From Actinobacteria bacterium UBA2279 (lineage in GTDB: Bacteria; Actinomycetota; Coriobacteriia; Anaerosomatales; Anaerosomataceae), in assembly GCA_002347365.1 (NCBI GenBank), contig DDWT01000033.1, forward strand, positions 62,001 to 126,000: DNA of 64,000 nucleotides. Reading direction: 5' to 3'. This document shows, piece by piece, positions 34,833 through 42,865 of the stretch. The translations under genes and the position numbers were made by a program. Below the pieces are notes generated by a model that had not been told where the DNA came from, did no database searches, and was given only the letters and a program-made list of their open reading frames with translations. The stretch's first letter is position 1, and each line of letters opens with the position of its first letter.

Positions 34833-34915
34833 TTCTCACGGTGTCTTCACTGTTCCTTCACACGTGGGGGACATGATCAGGCAGACGATCGAGCCTATGA
34901 CGGGCGGTGGGATGA

Positions 34916-35602
34916 GTGTCGCGCAGCGTTCTTGTCGTTGACGATAACGCCAAGATAGTCGATGTGTTGTCGGCATACTTGAGGGCAGAGGGATTCGATG
35001 TGCAGACGGCCCAGGATGGACCTGGCGCCGTGCTGTCGGTGCAGGAGCATCGACCTGACATCGCGCTTCTAGACATCATGTTGCCAGGCATAGACGGCAT
35101 CGAACTCACGCGACGGTTCCAGCGCGAGTACGGGCTACCCGTCATCCTGGTGACAGCTAAGTCCGACGAAGTCGATCGATTGATCGGACTTGAGGTCGGA
35201 GCGGATGACTATGTGTCGAAGCCGTTCAGTCCACGCGAGGTCGTGGCACGCGTCAAGGCGGTTCTGCGGCGGGTCGAGGGTGCGGTGTCTTCCATGGGCG
35301 GCGTGACGCGTCTCGGGGATCTGGAGATCGATGCAGAGCGCCGAGAGGTGAGGGTGAGCGATCGTATCGTGGAGTTGACCCGCACGGAATTCGACATCCT
35401 GTCGACCATGGCTGCGCACCCGGGACGTGTGTACACCAGGCTGCAACTGCTAGAGGCTGCCTCGGGCGATGCCTTCGAAGGATATGAGCGGACTATCGAC
35501 GCGCACGTGAAGAACTTGCGCAAGAAACTCGGGGATGACCCCAAAGAGCCTCGTTATGTGCGTACGGTGTTCGGTGTGGGTTACAAGGTGGATGTCGGAT
35601 GA
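34916..35602 (+). CDS. OmpR/PhoB-family response regulator
   Basis: A 228-residue regulator with a receiver domain (acidic pair DD near residue 10, phospho-Asp in ALLDIMLPG, Lys in SKPFSPRE) and a winged-helix domain (GDLEIDAERREV, EFDILSTMAAHPGRVYTR, IDAHVKNLRKKLGDDP). GTG 34916 follows GGGATGAG. Its last four bases overlap the kinase gene, its cognate sensor. Regulon unknown. Confidence 0.93.
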   Translation: MSRSVLVVDDNAKIVDVLSAYLRAEGFDVQTAQDGPGAVLSVQEHRPDIALLDIMLPGIDGIELTRRFQREYGLPVILVTAKSDEVDRLIGLEVGADDYVSKPFSPREVVARVKAVLRRVEGAVSSMGGVTRLGDLEIDAERREVRVSDRIVELTRTEFDILSTMAAHPGRVYTRLQLLEAASGDAFEGYERTIDAHVKNLRKKLGDDPKEPRYVRTVFGVGYKVDVG

Positions 35603-36741
35603 GTGACTCACGCGACACACATCAGCGATCGGGCGGTTCCCTCGTCCTGGTGACATTCGCCTCGATCGTCGTGGTCGCACTTGGCTCCATACTGACGACC
35701 GGACTGATCGCCCGCTCGACGCTGTCCGCCGCATTCACGCGCTACGTGGAGGGCGCGGCCGATGGTGCGTCGGTTGTGGGTCCCGGTCGCGGGATGGGTC
35801 GAATGATGCTGGGTGTGGCCGAGCAGACCTTCCTGAGCGCCACTGACCAGGGAATCGCCATATCCGCACTCATCGGCATCGCCATCGCGGCTGTCGCCGC
35901 GATCCTTCTGGCTCGCTCCCTTGCGCGACCGGTGCGCCGATTGACCACAGGTGCGCAGGCACTTGCCGGCGGCGATCTCGAGCACCGTGTCGCTCCTCAG
36001 GGGCCGGTTGAGCTACAGGACCTGGCTGCGGCCTTCAACGAGATGGCCGACTCCCTGCAGGAAGGTGAGCAGCTGAGGAAGCGTCTGGTCAGCGACGTTG
36101 CGCATGAGTTGCGCAATCCGATCGCCGCGCTGCGGGCACAGACGGAAGGCGTTGCGGAGGGCGTCCTGCCGTTGGATGAAGCGCGGCTGGCATCCATCGT
36201 CGATGATGTCGCCCACCTGTCGCGTCTGGTGGACGACTTGCAGGAATTGTCGGTGGCGGAGGCGGGCCGTCTGCGCTACGACTTGGCCACCCTCGACATC
36301 AGCGAGCTCGTGCAGCACGAGGTCAGCCGAGCTGAGGCTCTGGTAGCTGCGGGCGTGAGGTTGAGCGCCCGGTACCCCGACATCCCGCTCATGGTCACGG
36401 CCGACGAGATGCGTGTGGCACAAGTGCTCCGCAATCTGTTGGCCAACGCAGCCCGTCATACGTCGCGCGGATCCATCGTGGTGATGGTGACCGCGACAGA
36501 CGATATGGTTCGGGTATCTGTGGTTGACAGCGGAGAGGGGATACCCGAAGCGGATCTGCCGTACGTGTTCGAGCGCTTCTACCGCTCAGACGCGTCCAGA
36601 GCGTCAGGAACGGGTGGAAGCGGCCTGGGCCTGGCGATATCGAAGCGCATCATCGACGACCACGGAGGGCACGCCTACGCCGAGAGTAATGACGCCGGGG
36701 GCGCCACGATCGGGTTCGATCTTCCAAGAGCCGACATCTAG
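35599..36741 (+). CDS. HAMP-domain sensor histidine kinase
   Basis: A 380-residue sensor kinase. Two membrane helices (about residues 15-38 and 88-110) flank a short outside loop of about 50 residues. HAMP (110-165) is followed by the H box VAHELRNPIAALRAQ and a HATPase with LLANAARHT, DSGEGIPEADL and GTGGSGLGLAISKRI. Translationally coupled to the response regulator. Its stop shares a CTAG with the convergent hydrogenase protease gene. Confidence 0.92.
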   Translation: MSDSRDTHQRSGGSLVLVTFASIVVVALGSILTTGLIARSTLSAAFTRYVEGAADGASVVGPGRGMGRMMLGVAEQTFLSATDQGIAISALIGIAIAAVAAILLARSLARPVRRLTTGAQALAGGDLEHRVAPQGPVELQDLAAAFNEMADSLQEGEQLRKRLVSDVAHELRNPIAALRAQTEGVAEGVLPLDEARLASIVDDVAHLSRLVDDLQELSVAEAGRLRYDLATLDISELVQHEVSRAEALVAAGVRLSARYPDIPLMVTADEMRVAQVLRNLLANAARHTSRGSIVVMVTATDDMVRVSVVDSGEGIPEADLPYVFERFYRSDASRASGTGGSGLGLAISKRIIDDHGGHAYAESNDAGGATIGFDLPRADI

Positions 36742-37310
36742 TGATCGCGACGTTTGTCGCGCATCTCATCGTATGCAGCACGTACCTCAGCAAGGAAGGG
36801 TTCTGCATCGGCGTTGTCGATCTCGGTGAACGGGATACCCCGCTCGTCGAGCAGCGTGAGTGCGGCGGCAACAGCGCGGGGGATAGCGGCTGCAACTGGC
36901 TCAGAGAGTCCGATGGTGAGCTCGACGGGGCTCATGTCCAGAACCTGGATGCCTACACACTCCGCTTCCGGCTCGATGCCGATAAGCATGGCAGAGTTCA
37001 GCACATCGACGAATCGCACATCGTGTAGTCCGTGCAGGACCTGATTGGGAGCGAACTCCGCCGGCGAGACCCGGACCACAGTGCCGGCAGGGTGGTCGGT
37101 GCCGTCGATCGCGTCGATGACGAGAAGGAAGTCGATGCCGCGGAACATGCTGATCATGCCAAGGCCCATGGTTCCTGCGTCCACCAATTCCGTACCCTCG
37201 GCGAACGTGTAGTGAGCGATGAGTTCTTCGAGGACGCGGACGCCTATGCCTTCATCGAGCATCAGCGGGTTTCCGATGCCGAGCACGAGCACGTGTTCCG
37301 GTGTAGACAT
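36738..37310 (-). CDS. Hydrogenase maturation endopeptidase (HyaD/HybD family)
   Basis: A 190-residue [NiFe]-hydrogenase C-terminal protease. GIGNPLMLDEGIGVRVLEEL carries the nickel-sensing Glu, VIDAIDG the Asp, and LHGLHDVRF the His of the Ni-probing triad. It removes the C-terminal extension of the large subunit after nickel insertion. Here the target would be the 20-residue tail after His538 of the large subunit encoded upstream on the same strand. It lies 126 bases after the cytochrome gene behind two hairpins, so its expression may be reduced relative to the structural genes. Confidence 0.93.
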   Translation of the reverse strand: MSTPEHVLVLGIGNPLMLDEGIGVRVLEELIAHYTFAEGTELVDAGTMGLGMISMFRGIDFLLVIDAIDGTDHPAGTVVRVSPAEFAPNQVLHGLHDVRFVDVLNSAMLIGIEPEAECVGIQVLDMSPVELTIGLSEPVAAAIPRAVAAALTLLDERGIPFTEIDNADAEPFLAEVRAAYDEMRDKRRDH

Positions 37311-37342
37311 GAGAGACCTTCCTGGTTGCGAACATCCTGAGA

Positions 37343-37384
37343 CAAAAGCGTAGGGCCTTGAAGTCGATGCTCCAAGACCCTACG
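37343..37384 (-). terminator. Intrinsic terminator after the hydrogenase cytochrome gene
   Basis: On the minus strand CGTAGGGTCTTG and CAAGGCCCTACG (37349-37384) form a 12-base stem with one mismatch, followed by CTTTTGTCT. It would stop or attenuate transcription between the cytochrome b and protease genes. Confidence 0.65.
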
Positions 37385-37386
37385 TC

Positions 37387-37432
37387 ACCCGCAGGAGGAC
37401 CGGACGCGTAGTCCGGTCCTCCACGGCGGGTC
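37387..37432 (-). promoter_or_regulatory. Stable intercistronic hairpin after cytochrome b gene
   Basis: GGAGGACCGGAC (37394-37405) and GTCCGGTCCTCC (37411-37422) form a perfect 12-base stem with a five-base loop, extended by a CCCGC/GCGGG outer pairing. It sits five bases past the cytochrome stop, with another hairpin behind it, and may protect the 3' end of the structural-gene mRNA. Confidence 0.55.
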
Positions 37433-37436
37433 ACAT

Positions 37437-38084
37437 CTAGTGCTTGCCCTCCGGCAGGGTTTCTTTCCAAAGGAAGATGATCTTGCTCGGAGCGAAGTTG
37501 TAGATGTTCGCCAGGTAGGCGTGGAGCATCGTGAACAGGATGAATACCCACATACCGAAGTAGTGGATGATTCGCATGTTCATGACGCCGCCGACCAGGC
37601 TGGCACCGCCTGCGAACAGGCCCGCGTCCATAAACGGGGCGTAGATCGCAAAACCGGTGTAAGCCTGGATGAAGGTGAGCGGTATGGTCGCCAGATACGC
37701 GATCTTCTGGAGCGAACCGTACTTGCCCGAGATGACGCCTTCCTTGCGGAAGAACAGGTAGTACTTCAGAGTCTCGAAGAACTGGTGCTTGTTCTCGGCC
37801 TGCGGCAGCCAGTTCTTGATGTCCGTGTCGACCTCACGACTTCCGAGCTGGTTCGCGGACTTCACGAAGAAGGCGGCGATGATGCGGAAGACGAGGTTGA
37901 TGAGAATCACGTACATCGCGACGAAGTGCATCCCGCGGGCGACACCCATGAATCCCGCCGAGAAGAACGGGAAGTGGATGTAGAAGCCTGAGAACGCGAG
38001 CATCACCATGCAAATCAGGTTGACGTAGTGAGTGATGACGAACACGAGCGGATGTGCCTCACGATAGTGTGCGTGAGAACCCAT
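37437..38084 (-). CDS. [NiFe]-hydrogenase b-type cytochrome subunit
   Basis: A 215-residue membrane protein of the HyaC/HupC cytochrome b family with four to five helices. Candidate haem-ligand His residues lie in FVITHYVNL, MHFVAMYV, IIHYFGMWV and LHAYLANIYN. It anchors the periplasm-facing hydrogenase dimer and passes electrons to the quinone pool. ATG 38084 is directly adjacent to the large-subunit stop (38085-38087). Confidence 0.92.
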   Translation of the reverse strand: MGSHAHYREAHPLVFVITHYVNLICMVMLAFSGFYIHFPFFSAGFMGVARGMHFVAMYVILINLVFRIIAAFFVKSANQLGSREVDTDIKNWLPQAENKHQFFETLKYYLFFRKEGVISGKYGSLQKIAYLATIPLTFIQAYTGFAIYAPFMDAGLFAGGASLVGGVMNMRIIHYFGMWVFILFTMLHAYLANIYNFAPSKIIFLWKETLPEGKH

Positions 38085-39761
38085 CTACATCACCCCCATC
38101 GGCGAGGACATCACAGTCGTTTCCTTGCCGGTCTTTGTGTCCACCACGTGGACAGCACAACCGATTCAAGGATCGAAGCTGTGTGCGATACGCAGGAGCT
38201 CGAGCGGCTTCTTGACGTCCTCACACGGTGCGCCGACAAGTGCCTGCTCCATCGGGCCAAGCACGCCAGCGGCGTCGCGAGGTGCGATGTCCCAAGTGGT
38301 CGGTGCAACGACCTGATAGCCTTGGATCTTGTTGTTCTTGATGTCGATCCAGTGACCTACGGAGCCACGCGGGGCCTCCCAGAGTCCAGCACCGGCACCA
38401 TCGAACGTCTCACGGGCCTTGAAGTAGCTTGAATCGCCACCCTTGATACCAGCGACGAGCTCGCCGACCCACATGAGTGCAAGGTCGGCCACGTAGGCCG
38501 CTTCAAGGTTGCGTGCAGCGATACGGCCGAGCAGCGACACCAGGATCTCGGGCTTGCCGGCCACGCCGAGCGCCTCGAGCGTGAGGTCGATGAGGGCCTT
38601 AGGAGTACGTACAGATCCTGCCCACTCGTCGGGCACCAGGCTCTTTCCGCCAGCCTCGTACACATAAGCGGCGACCATGCGCGCCAGAGGACCGACCTCA
38701 GCCGGCTTCTCCTTGCAGCGAGCGGCCTTGCCGTAGGAGTACTTGGCATCGACGTTGTACTCGTCGAACTTGACATGAGTCTCTCCCTTGGAGGGGTTGA
38801 GACCTGAAGCCGAGTCGTACCAGGAGTGGTCGACATACTCGGTGACGTCGTCCGGGCCGACTTCTTCAGCCTTCAGGCCGCCGGTGACAAAGCCGCGGGG
38901 CAGGAACCGGTTGTAGGGATCCATGTCCGAAGCTTCAAACACGCCCCAGCTCAGGAAGTTCCCGCAGCCGCCGCCGTATCCTGCGGTATCCAGGATGAAG
39001 GGCGCGATAGCCAGGGTGTCCGGGATGAGCGCGGTGTCGATGAAGTCCTTGACCTTGGTGAAACGGAACAGGATGTCATCGAGCTTCTGCTCGGTGGGCA
39101 CGAATGCCGTGCCGCCCGGGACCGAGGTCATCGGGTGGGGGAACTTGCCGCCGATAACGGCGACGATCTCATTGGCCACAGCCTGCATCTCGAGAGCCTC
39201 GAGGTAGTGCGCGGTGGCGATGAGGTCAAGCTCAGCTGGAAGAACGTAGCCGGGGTGATCCCAGTAGTGGCCACCGAAGATCGACAGCTGACCATTCTCC
39301 GCGAATGCGGTGAGGCGCTTGGCGATCGCACCGAAGTCCGCGACGCGGGTGCCGGCGGCCTGCGCGAGTGCGTAGGTGTCGGCGATGTTCGCGGAAAGGG
39401 CGTTGATCGGGCTCACGAAGTCGAGAGCCGCCAGTGTGTAGAACCACAGGATGTGGCTGTGCAGGTACTGGGCCGCCTCAAGAATGTTGCGGATGATACG
39501 AGCGTTGTTCGGGATGGCGATCCCGAGTGCTGCTTCTGTTGACATCGATGACGCATGGCTGTGTGAGATAGGGCAGACTCCACAGATGCGCTGGGTGACG
39601 TAGAACGCATCCTCGGGGTGACGGTCGAGCATGACCGTCTCCATACCGCGGTAGAGCGTTCCGGATACCCATGCGTCTGTGACTTCTCCGCCGGAGACCT
39701 CACATTCGACACGAAGGTGACCTTCGATTCTAGTAACCGGGTCTATGACTGCGCGTGCCAC
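38085..39761 (-). CDS. [NiFeSe]-hydrogenase large subunit with in-frame UGA (Sec532)
   Basis: A 558-residue catalytic subunit if the TGA at 38166-38168 is read as selenocysteine. The N-terminal nickel motif is RICGVC (Cys60, Cys63). The C-terminal motif, always DPCxxCxxH in Cys enzymes, reads D-P-TGA-I-G-C-A-V-H here, so codon 532 is Sec at the exact place used by known [NiFeSe] enzymes. The frame continues with 20 more residues (VVDTKTGKETTV..., tail residues 539-558) to TAG 38085, abutting cytochrome b. That tail is the usual substrate of the maturation protease. Stopping at TGA would leave an enzyme lacking two nickel ligands. GTG start 39761 shares one base with the small-subunit stop. 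Confidence 0.93.
38130..38162 (-). promoter_or_regulatory. Candidate bacterial SECIS hairpin after the UGA
   Basis: Starting four bases after the TGA on the minus strand, GGT-TGT-(GCT)-GTCCAC-GTG-GTGGAC-ACA-(AAG)-ACC can fold into a stem: six perfect apical pairs around a GTG loop, then three pairs past a bulge, then three more. Bacterial SECIS elements lie within the coding region directly after the UGA and bind SelB, so position and size fit. Folding energy was not computed. Confidence 0.6.
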
Positions 39762-40975
39762 TACTTATCGCCTCCCTTCTTCGCGAGACGCTTACGATCG
39801 TACTTCTTCATCTCTTCCATGGGAGGTCCGTCGCCTACGCGGCCGGCGGCCTTCATGCCGAGACCATGCGCAACCAGTGCGACGGCGGCAGCGCCACCGA
39901 CGACGGCGCCCACGGAGCCGGGCTGGACGTTGCCGAGCGCATCGCCCATCTGCATATCGGAGAGCCTGTGGAAGAACGGGGCGTTGTTGTCGACCCAGTT
40001 CAGTCCACCACAGCCGATGCAGGGGCTTCCGGCCTCGACGCACCAGCTGGTCCTGCGGTTCCACCGCACGATCGGGCAGTTGGTGAACGTCTGCGGGCCC
40101 TTACAGCCGACCTTGTAGAGGCAGTAGCCCATGGCCTCTTCCTTGCTGCCGAACTCGGTGACGAACTCACCGTTCTCAAAGTGACCGCGGCGCGGGCAGT
40201 TGTCGTGAATGCTCTGGCCGAAGATACCCTTAGGCATGAGCAGGTCGACCTTGCCGTACTTGCGATCGGTGTACGTGCGCGTGACCCACTCGGTCTTCTC
40301 CACGAACGCGGCGACATCACGGTCGGCGACGAGCAACAGCTGGACGACCATGGCGACGATCCACTCGGGGTTGACCGGACAGGTGGGCAGGTTGACGACC
40401 GGGGTCGTGATTCCTTCGTGGTTCAGCCACGCCTGGACGCCCGTCGCCTCGGCAGGGTTGGGGTAACCATAAACCCAGCCGCCGTCTACCGCGCACGATC
40501 CCACTGCGATAACGGCTGCGGCACCCGCAGCGGCCTCGGAGAGGATCTCGGTACCTTTCTTGCCTGCGACCAGCAGGGTGTTCCCATCCTGGCCAGTCAT
40601 GACAGAGCCTTCATAGATGACGATGTAGCCACCTTCGGCGATCGTATCTTCGATCTGCTTCTCCGCATACTCACCCGCTGCAGCCATGATCGTCTCGAAG
40701 TAGTTGGTCGAAAGGTAGTCGAGAACGATCGTAGCAACGTCGGGGGAGTCCACCTGTGCGATGGACTCGGTACAGCCGGTGCAAGATCCGCCGTTGAGCC
40801 ACAGAGCGGGCATCAGCTTCGGTGCACCCTCGAGGGCTGCGGCAATCTGGGGAGCCATCGTCTCGGACAACCCGAGTGCGGCGGCAACGCTACCGCAATA
40901 CTTCAGGAAGTCTCGACGGGTTACGCCGCGGACCGCGAGCAGGTCGGACAGCGTGTTACGCCCCTCATGCGCCAT
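39761..40975 (-). CDS. [NiFeSe]-hydrogenase small subunit, Tat-exported
   Basis: A 404-residue iron-sulfur subunit. A twin-arginine signal TRRDFLKYCG (Arg20-Arg21) directs export with the large subunit. Proximal-cluster Cys65 and Cys68 are in GGSCTGC, joined by GSCAV and LPTCPVNP. The medial/distal region has CLYKVGCKG and NCPIVRW...SWCVEAGSPCIGC; Cys312 takes the place of the Pro that marks [3Fe-4S] medial clusters, so three [4Fe-4S] clusters are expected, as in [NiFeSe] enzymes. A C-terminal helix (about 350-375) anchors it. I chose ATG 40975, eight bases after AAGGAGG, over GTG 40984, which touches the ribosome-binding site. Confidence 0.95.
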   Translation of the reverse strand: MAHEGRNTLSDLLAVRGVTRRDFLKYCGSVAAALGLSETMAPQIAAALEGAPKLMPALWLNGGSCTGCTESIAQVDSPDVATIVLDYLSTNYFETIMAAAGEYAEKQIEDTIAEGGYIVIYEGSVMTGQDGNTLLVAGKKGTEILSEAAAGAAAVIAVGSCAVDGGWVYGYPNPAEATGVQAWLNHEGITTPVVNLPTCPVNPEWIVAMVVQLLLVADRDVAAFVEKTEWVTRTYTDRKYGKVDLLMPKGIFGQSIHDNCPRRGHFENGEFVTEFGSKEEAMGYCLYKVGCKGPQTFTNCPIVRWNRRTSWCVEAGSPCIGCGGLNWVDNNAPFFHRLSDMQMGDALGNVQPGSVGAVVGGAAAVALVAHGLGMKAAGRVGDGPPMEEMKKYDRKRLAKKGGDK

Positions 40976-41227
40976 GCCATACACCTCCTTGGTGTCATAA
41001 CGGTACCTACAATGCAGAAAACCTTGGGCGTCGGGCCGTATTGCCCGACTATCGAGCGAGCACGCCTCCCTTCTGGATCTCGATGTGATTCCTTATCGCC
41101 TCGAACGGGATCACGGCGACACTGGACCGGCTGCGTGTCGTGTGCCCGAGGCTAGCGAAGGGATACAGGCGAACGCTGAAGCGGACGTCGCCTTCGGAGT
41201 GTGCGGTGAGTGGGTGAGACAGGACGG

Positions 41228-41244
41228 ATCGTGCCGCGCACGAT
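41228..41244 (+). promoter_or_regulatory. Palindrome upstream of the hydrogenase operon
   Basis: ATCGTGC-CGC-GCACGAT, a perfect seven-base inverted repeat, lies 253 bases upstream of the small-subunit start. Possible regulator site for the hydrogenase operon; no regulator known. Confidence 0.4.
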
Positions 41245-41436
41245 GGGTCCTGGGGCAGACCTGCCCGCGAGGGAGCTCAAGTGTTGATGGCGGCAGATCT
41301 GAGAGACGACGGTGCTGCGGGGACGAGCTTTCGGCGCTTGTGACCGAGTCGGTCTTTGCGCTCCGAGTCCGTGCATGTCATGGCGTACGACTGCCGACTC
41401 TCTCCCATAGCCCCCTCGGCTCCCTCTTGTGAACCT

Positions 41437-41450
41437 ACTAACCAGTTAGT
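41437..41450 (+). promoter_or_regulatory. TetR-like palindrome upstream of the DUF2249 pair
   Basis: ACTAAC-CA-GTTAGT is a perfect six-base inverted repeat in AT-richer sequence, of the form often bound by TetR-family repressors. It lies 144 bases before the small gene at 41595. No TetR gene is in the window. Confidence 0.35.
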
Positions 41451-41594
41451 GTATCAATACGGGCGCGTGTACGGAATGGCGAACAGGTGGAAGAATTCAA
41501 GAACGGGGTCGATCTACCTGTGGTCATGAAGTTGGAAGGCGACGGTCGGCAGGAATCAGGGGCCGAGCGACTAATTACCAGGGGAGGGGTTACG

Positions 41595-41789
41595 ATGTGT
41601 GAAGAGAAGACGACACGGGAGGCTGCGTTTGGCGACGCGCCTGTCAGTGGCGGATCCGGCGAAGACCTCGATGCCCTGCGTGACAAGTGCCGCAACGAAC
41701 GCGATACGATGGAGCCGCATGAAACGGCCGACTGCGCGGGCACTGACCTGGCTGAGGCATACGAGAACGAAGACGACGGTGGCTCGTAA
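41595..41789 (+). CDS. Small acidic protein next to DUF2249 gene, function unknown
   Basis: ATG 41595 with GGGGAGGGG just upstream starts a 65-residue protein rich in Asp and Glu with three Cys (MCEEK, DKCRNE, DCAGTD) and no membrane segment. A longer in-frame start at 41487 lacks a ribosome-binding site. It lies 27 bases before the DUF2249 gene and probably shares its transcript. I recognise no family. The lone Cys residues could bind metal. Confidence 0.5.
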   Translation: MCEEKTTREAAFGDAPVSGGSGEDLDALRDKCRNERDTMEPHETADCAGTDLAEAYENEDDGGS

Positions 41790-41816
41790 GCCGGTGGCGG
41801 TTGTGAAGGTGGCAGT

Positions 41817-42077
41817 TTGAGCAACGCAGCGAACGGTCTGGTAATGGACCTGAGAGGGCTGACTCCCGCGATGCGGAGGCCAGTTGTCTTCGCCGTGGTG
41901 GACAAGATGCTGGAGACTGACTGCCACGACAGTGTTGTCATCATCTGCGACCATGATCCATCGGGCCTTGGATATCAGCTGGACCTCAGGCGGGAATCAC
42001 GCGGGTGTTTCGAGTTCGATACCGATCAGCGGCTCGACGGCGCGTGGGTGGCCCTGATCCGCAGACGGCTAGTCTAG
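41817..42077 (+). CDS. DUF2249-domain protein
   Basis: An 86-residue protein matching the DUF2249 pattern: an opening LDxRGLTP-like stretch (VMDLRGLTPAMRRPVVF), central VVIICDHDPSGLGYQLD and a C-terminal basic strand. The TTG start at 41817 has GAAGGTGG four bases upstream. DUF2249 domains bind small ligands or metals and are often found with hemerythrin-like or nitrogen-oxide response proteins; the function is not established. Its stop shares CTAG with the convergent HAD gene. Confidence 0.72.
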   Translation: MSNAANGLVMDLRGLTPAMRRPVVFAVVDKMLETDCHDSVVIICDHDPSGLGYQLDLRRESRGCFEFDTDQRLDGAWVALIRRRLV

Positions 42078-42772
42078 AGCTCCATGAGCCGGGGCAGTAG
42101 CTCTGCCAGATCCGACAGGCTACCGCGATAATCGGCCGCTGTCGCCGGGTCCGACCCAACGTAGAATGTTCGCATTCCCGTGTCGGCTGCCGGCATGTCG
42201 AGGAAGCGGTCATCGCCCACCATCAGACAATCGGCCGGCGAGACACCCATCATCTCAGCCGTCTGCCGAAAGTACTCAGGCTGTGGCTTGCACGAGTACA
42301 TGTTCTCGTAGCTTGTGATGATCTCGAATCCCAGATCGTCCAGGCCGGCCCATGCGAGCCGATGCTTGACTGCGGCCAGCGGGAAGATGGGGTTCGTTGC
42401 AATCGCGACACTCAAGTCAAGCGATAGCGCTGTGTCTACAGCCGAGCGCGCTCCGAGCGCAGGGCCGTAGCCGGTCCCGAGTGCGGGAAAGACGTCGGCA
42501 TAGAAGCGCTCGAAGGCGTTCCTCTCCGAAGCGAGATCCAGACCGGTGAGCCGCTTGAAGTCCGAGTAGAAGACTTCTCGGTTCGTCGTCCCAGGATGCG
42601 GGCGCATCATAGCCGACACAGCATCCTTGATGGCGCGCATGATTCCGGGCGCATCCCGATCCGTGGCCAGTGTCGCCGCCACGGTTTCCAGCTCGGAGAA
42701 GTAGCGCTGGAGGAAGGACTCGAGTTCGATGTCGAGCAGGGTGCCGTCAAGATCGAACAGTATCGCGCGCAC
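42074..42772 (-). CDS. HAD-superfamily hydrolase
   Basis: A 232-residue HAD phosphatase with motif I FDLDGTLLD, motif II VAIATNP, motif III Lys in CKPQPEYF and motif IV MVGDDRFLDMPAADT. The helical cap lies in residues 15-95. The start is likely GTG 42772. Convergent with DUF2249, diverging from the FAD/Fe-S oxidoreductase. Substrate unknown. Confidence 0.88.
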   Translation of the reverse strand: MRAILFDLDGTLLDIELESFLQRYFSELETVAATLATDRDAPGIMRAIKDAVSAMMRPHPGTTNREVFYSDFKRLTGLDLASERNAFERFYADVFPALGTGYGPALGARSAVDTALSLDLSVAIATNPIFPLAAVKHRLAWAGLDDLGFEIITSYENMYSCKPQPEYFRQTAEMMGVSPADCLMVGDDRFLDMPAADTGMRTFYVGSDPATAADYRGSLSDLAELLPRLMEL

Positions 42773-42865
42773 AGGTCTCCTTCGGCAATCATCATGTGTG
42801 CATCTGCTCTGCGCATGGTAGCACGGGTACGTGAGATTCTCGGCACGGCAGTTGCTCGCGCGGCG

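Larger units (their letters stand above)
40976..41594. promoter_or_regulatory. Long regulatory region between hydrogenase operon and DUF2249 pair
   Basis: About 620 bases between divergent units with no convincing gene; the open frame at 41085-41432 has poor codon character and no ribosome-binding site. Visible elements are a GTCGGGC/GCCCGAC hairpin (41030-41049) in the hydrogenase leader, a palindrome at 41228-41244 and another at 41437-41450. On the minus strand GGGCACACGACACGCA (41132-41147) has GG and GC at sigma-54 spacing but a poor -12 half, so I do not call it a promoter. Confidence 0.45.

Noticed and set aside
38166..38168. Reading the hydrogenase large subunit as truncated or frameshifted at TGA
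   Set aside because: The frame continues without shift through the remaining conserved motif to a TAG that abuts the next gene, which a random mutation or frameshift would not explain.
41132..41147. A second sigma-54 promoter upstream of the hydrogenase operon on the minus strand
   Set aside because: GG and GC are 10 bases apart and the -24 half is good, but the -12 half (ACGCA) is poor, so evidence is too weak.
39755..41155. A 466-codon plus-strand open frame across the hydrogenase small subunit gene
   Set aside because: Antisense to a highly conserved gene with a good ribosome-binding site; a by-product of codon bias.
41085..41432. A 115-codon plus-strand open frame in the hydrogenase upstream region
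   Set aside because: No ribosome-binding site, Arg/Cys-rich low-complexity product and it covers inverted repeats; treated as non-coding.
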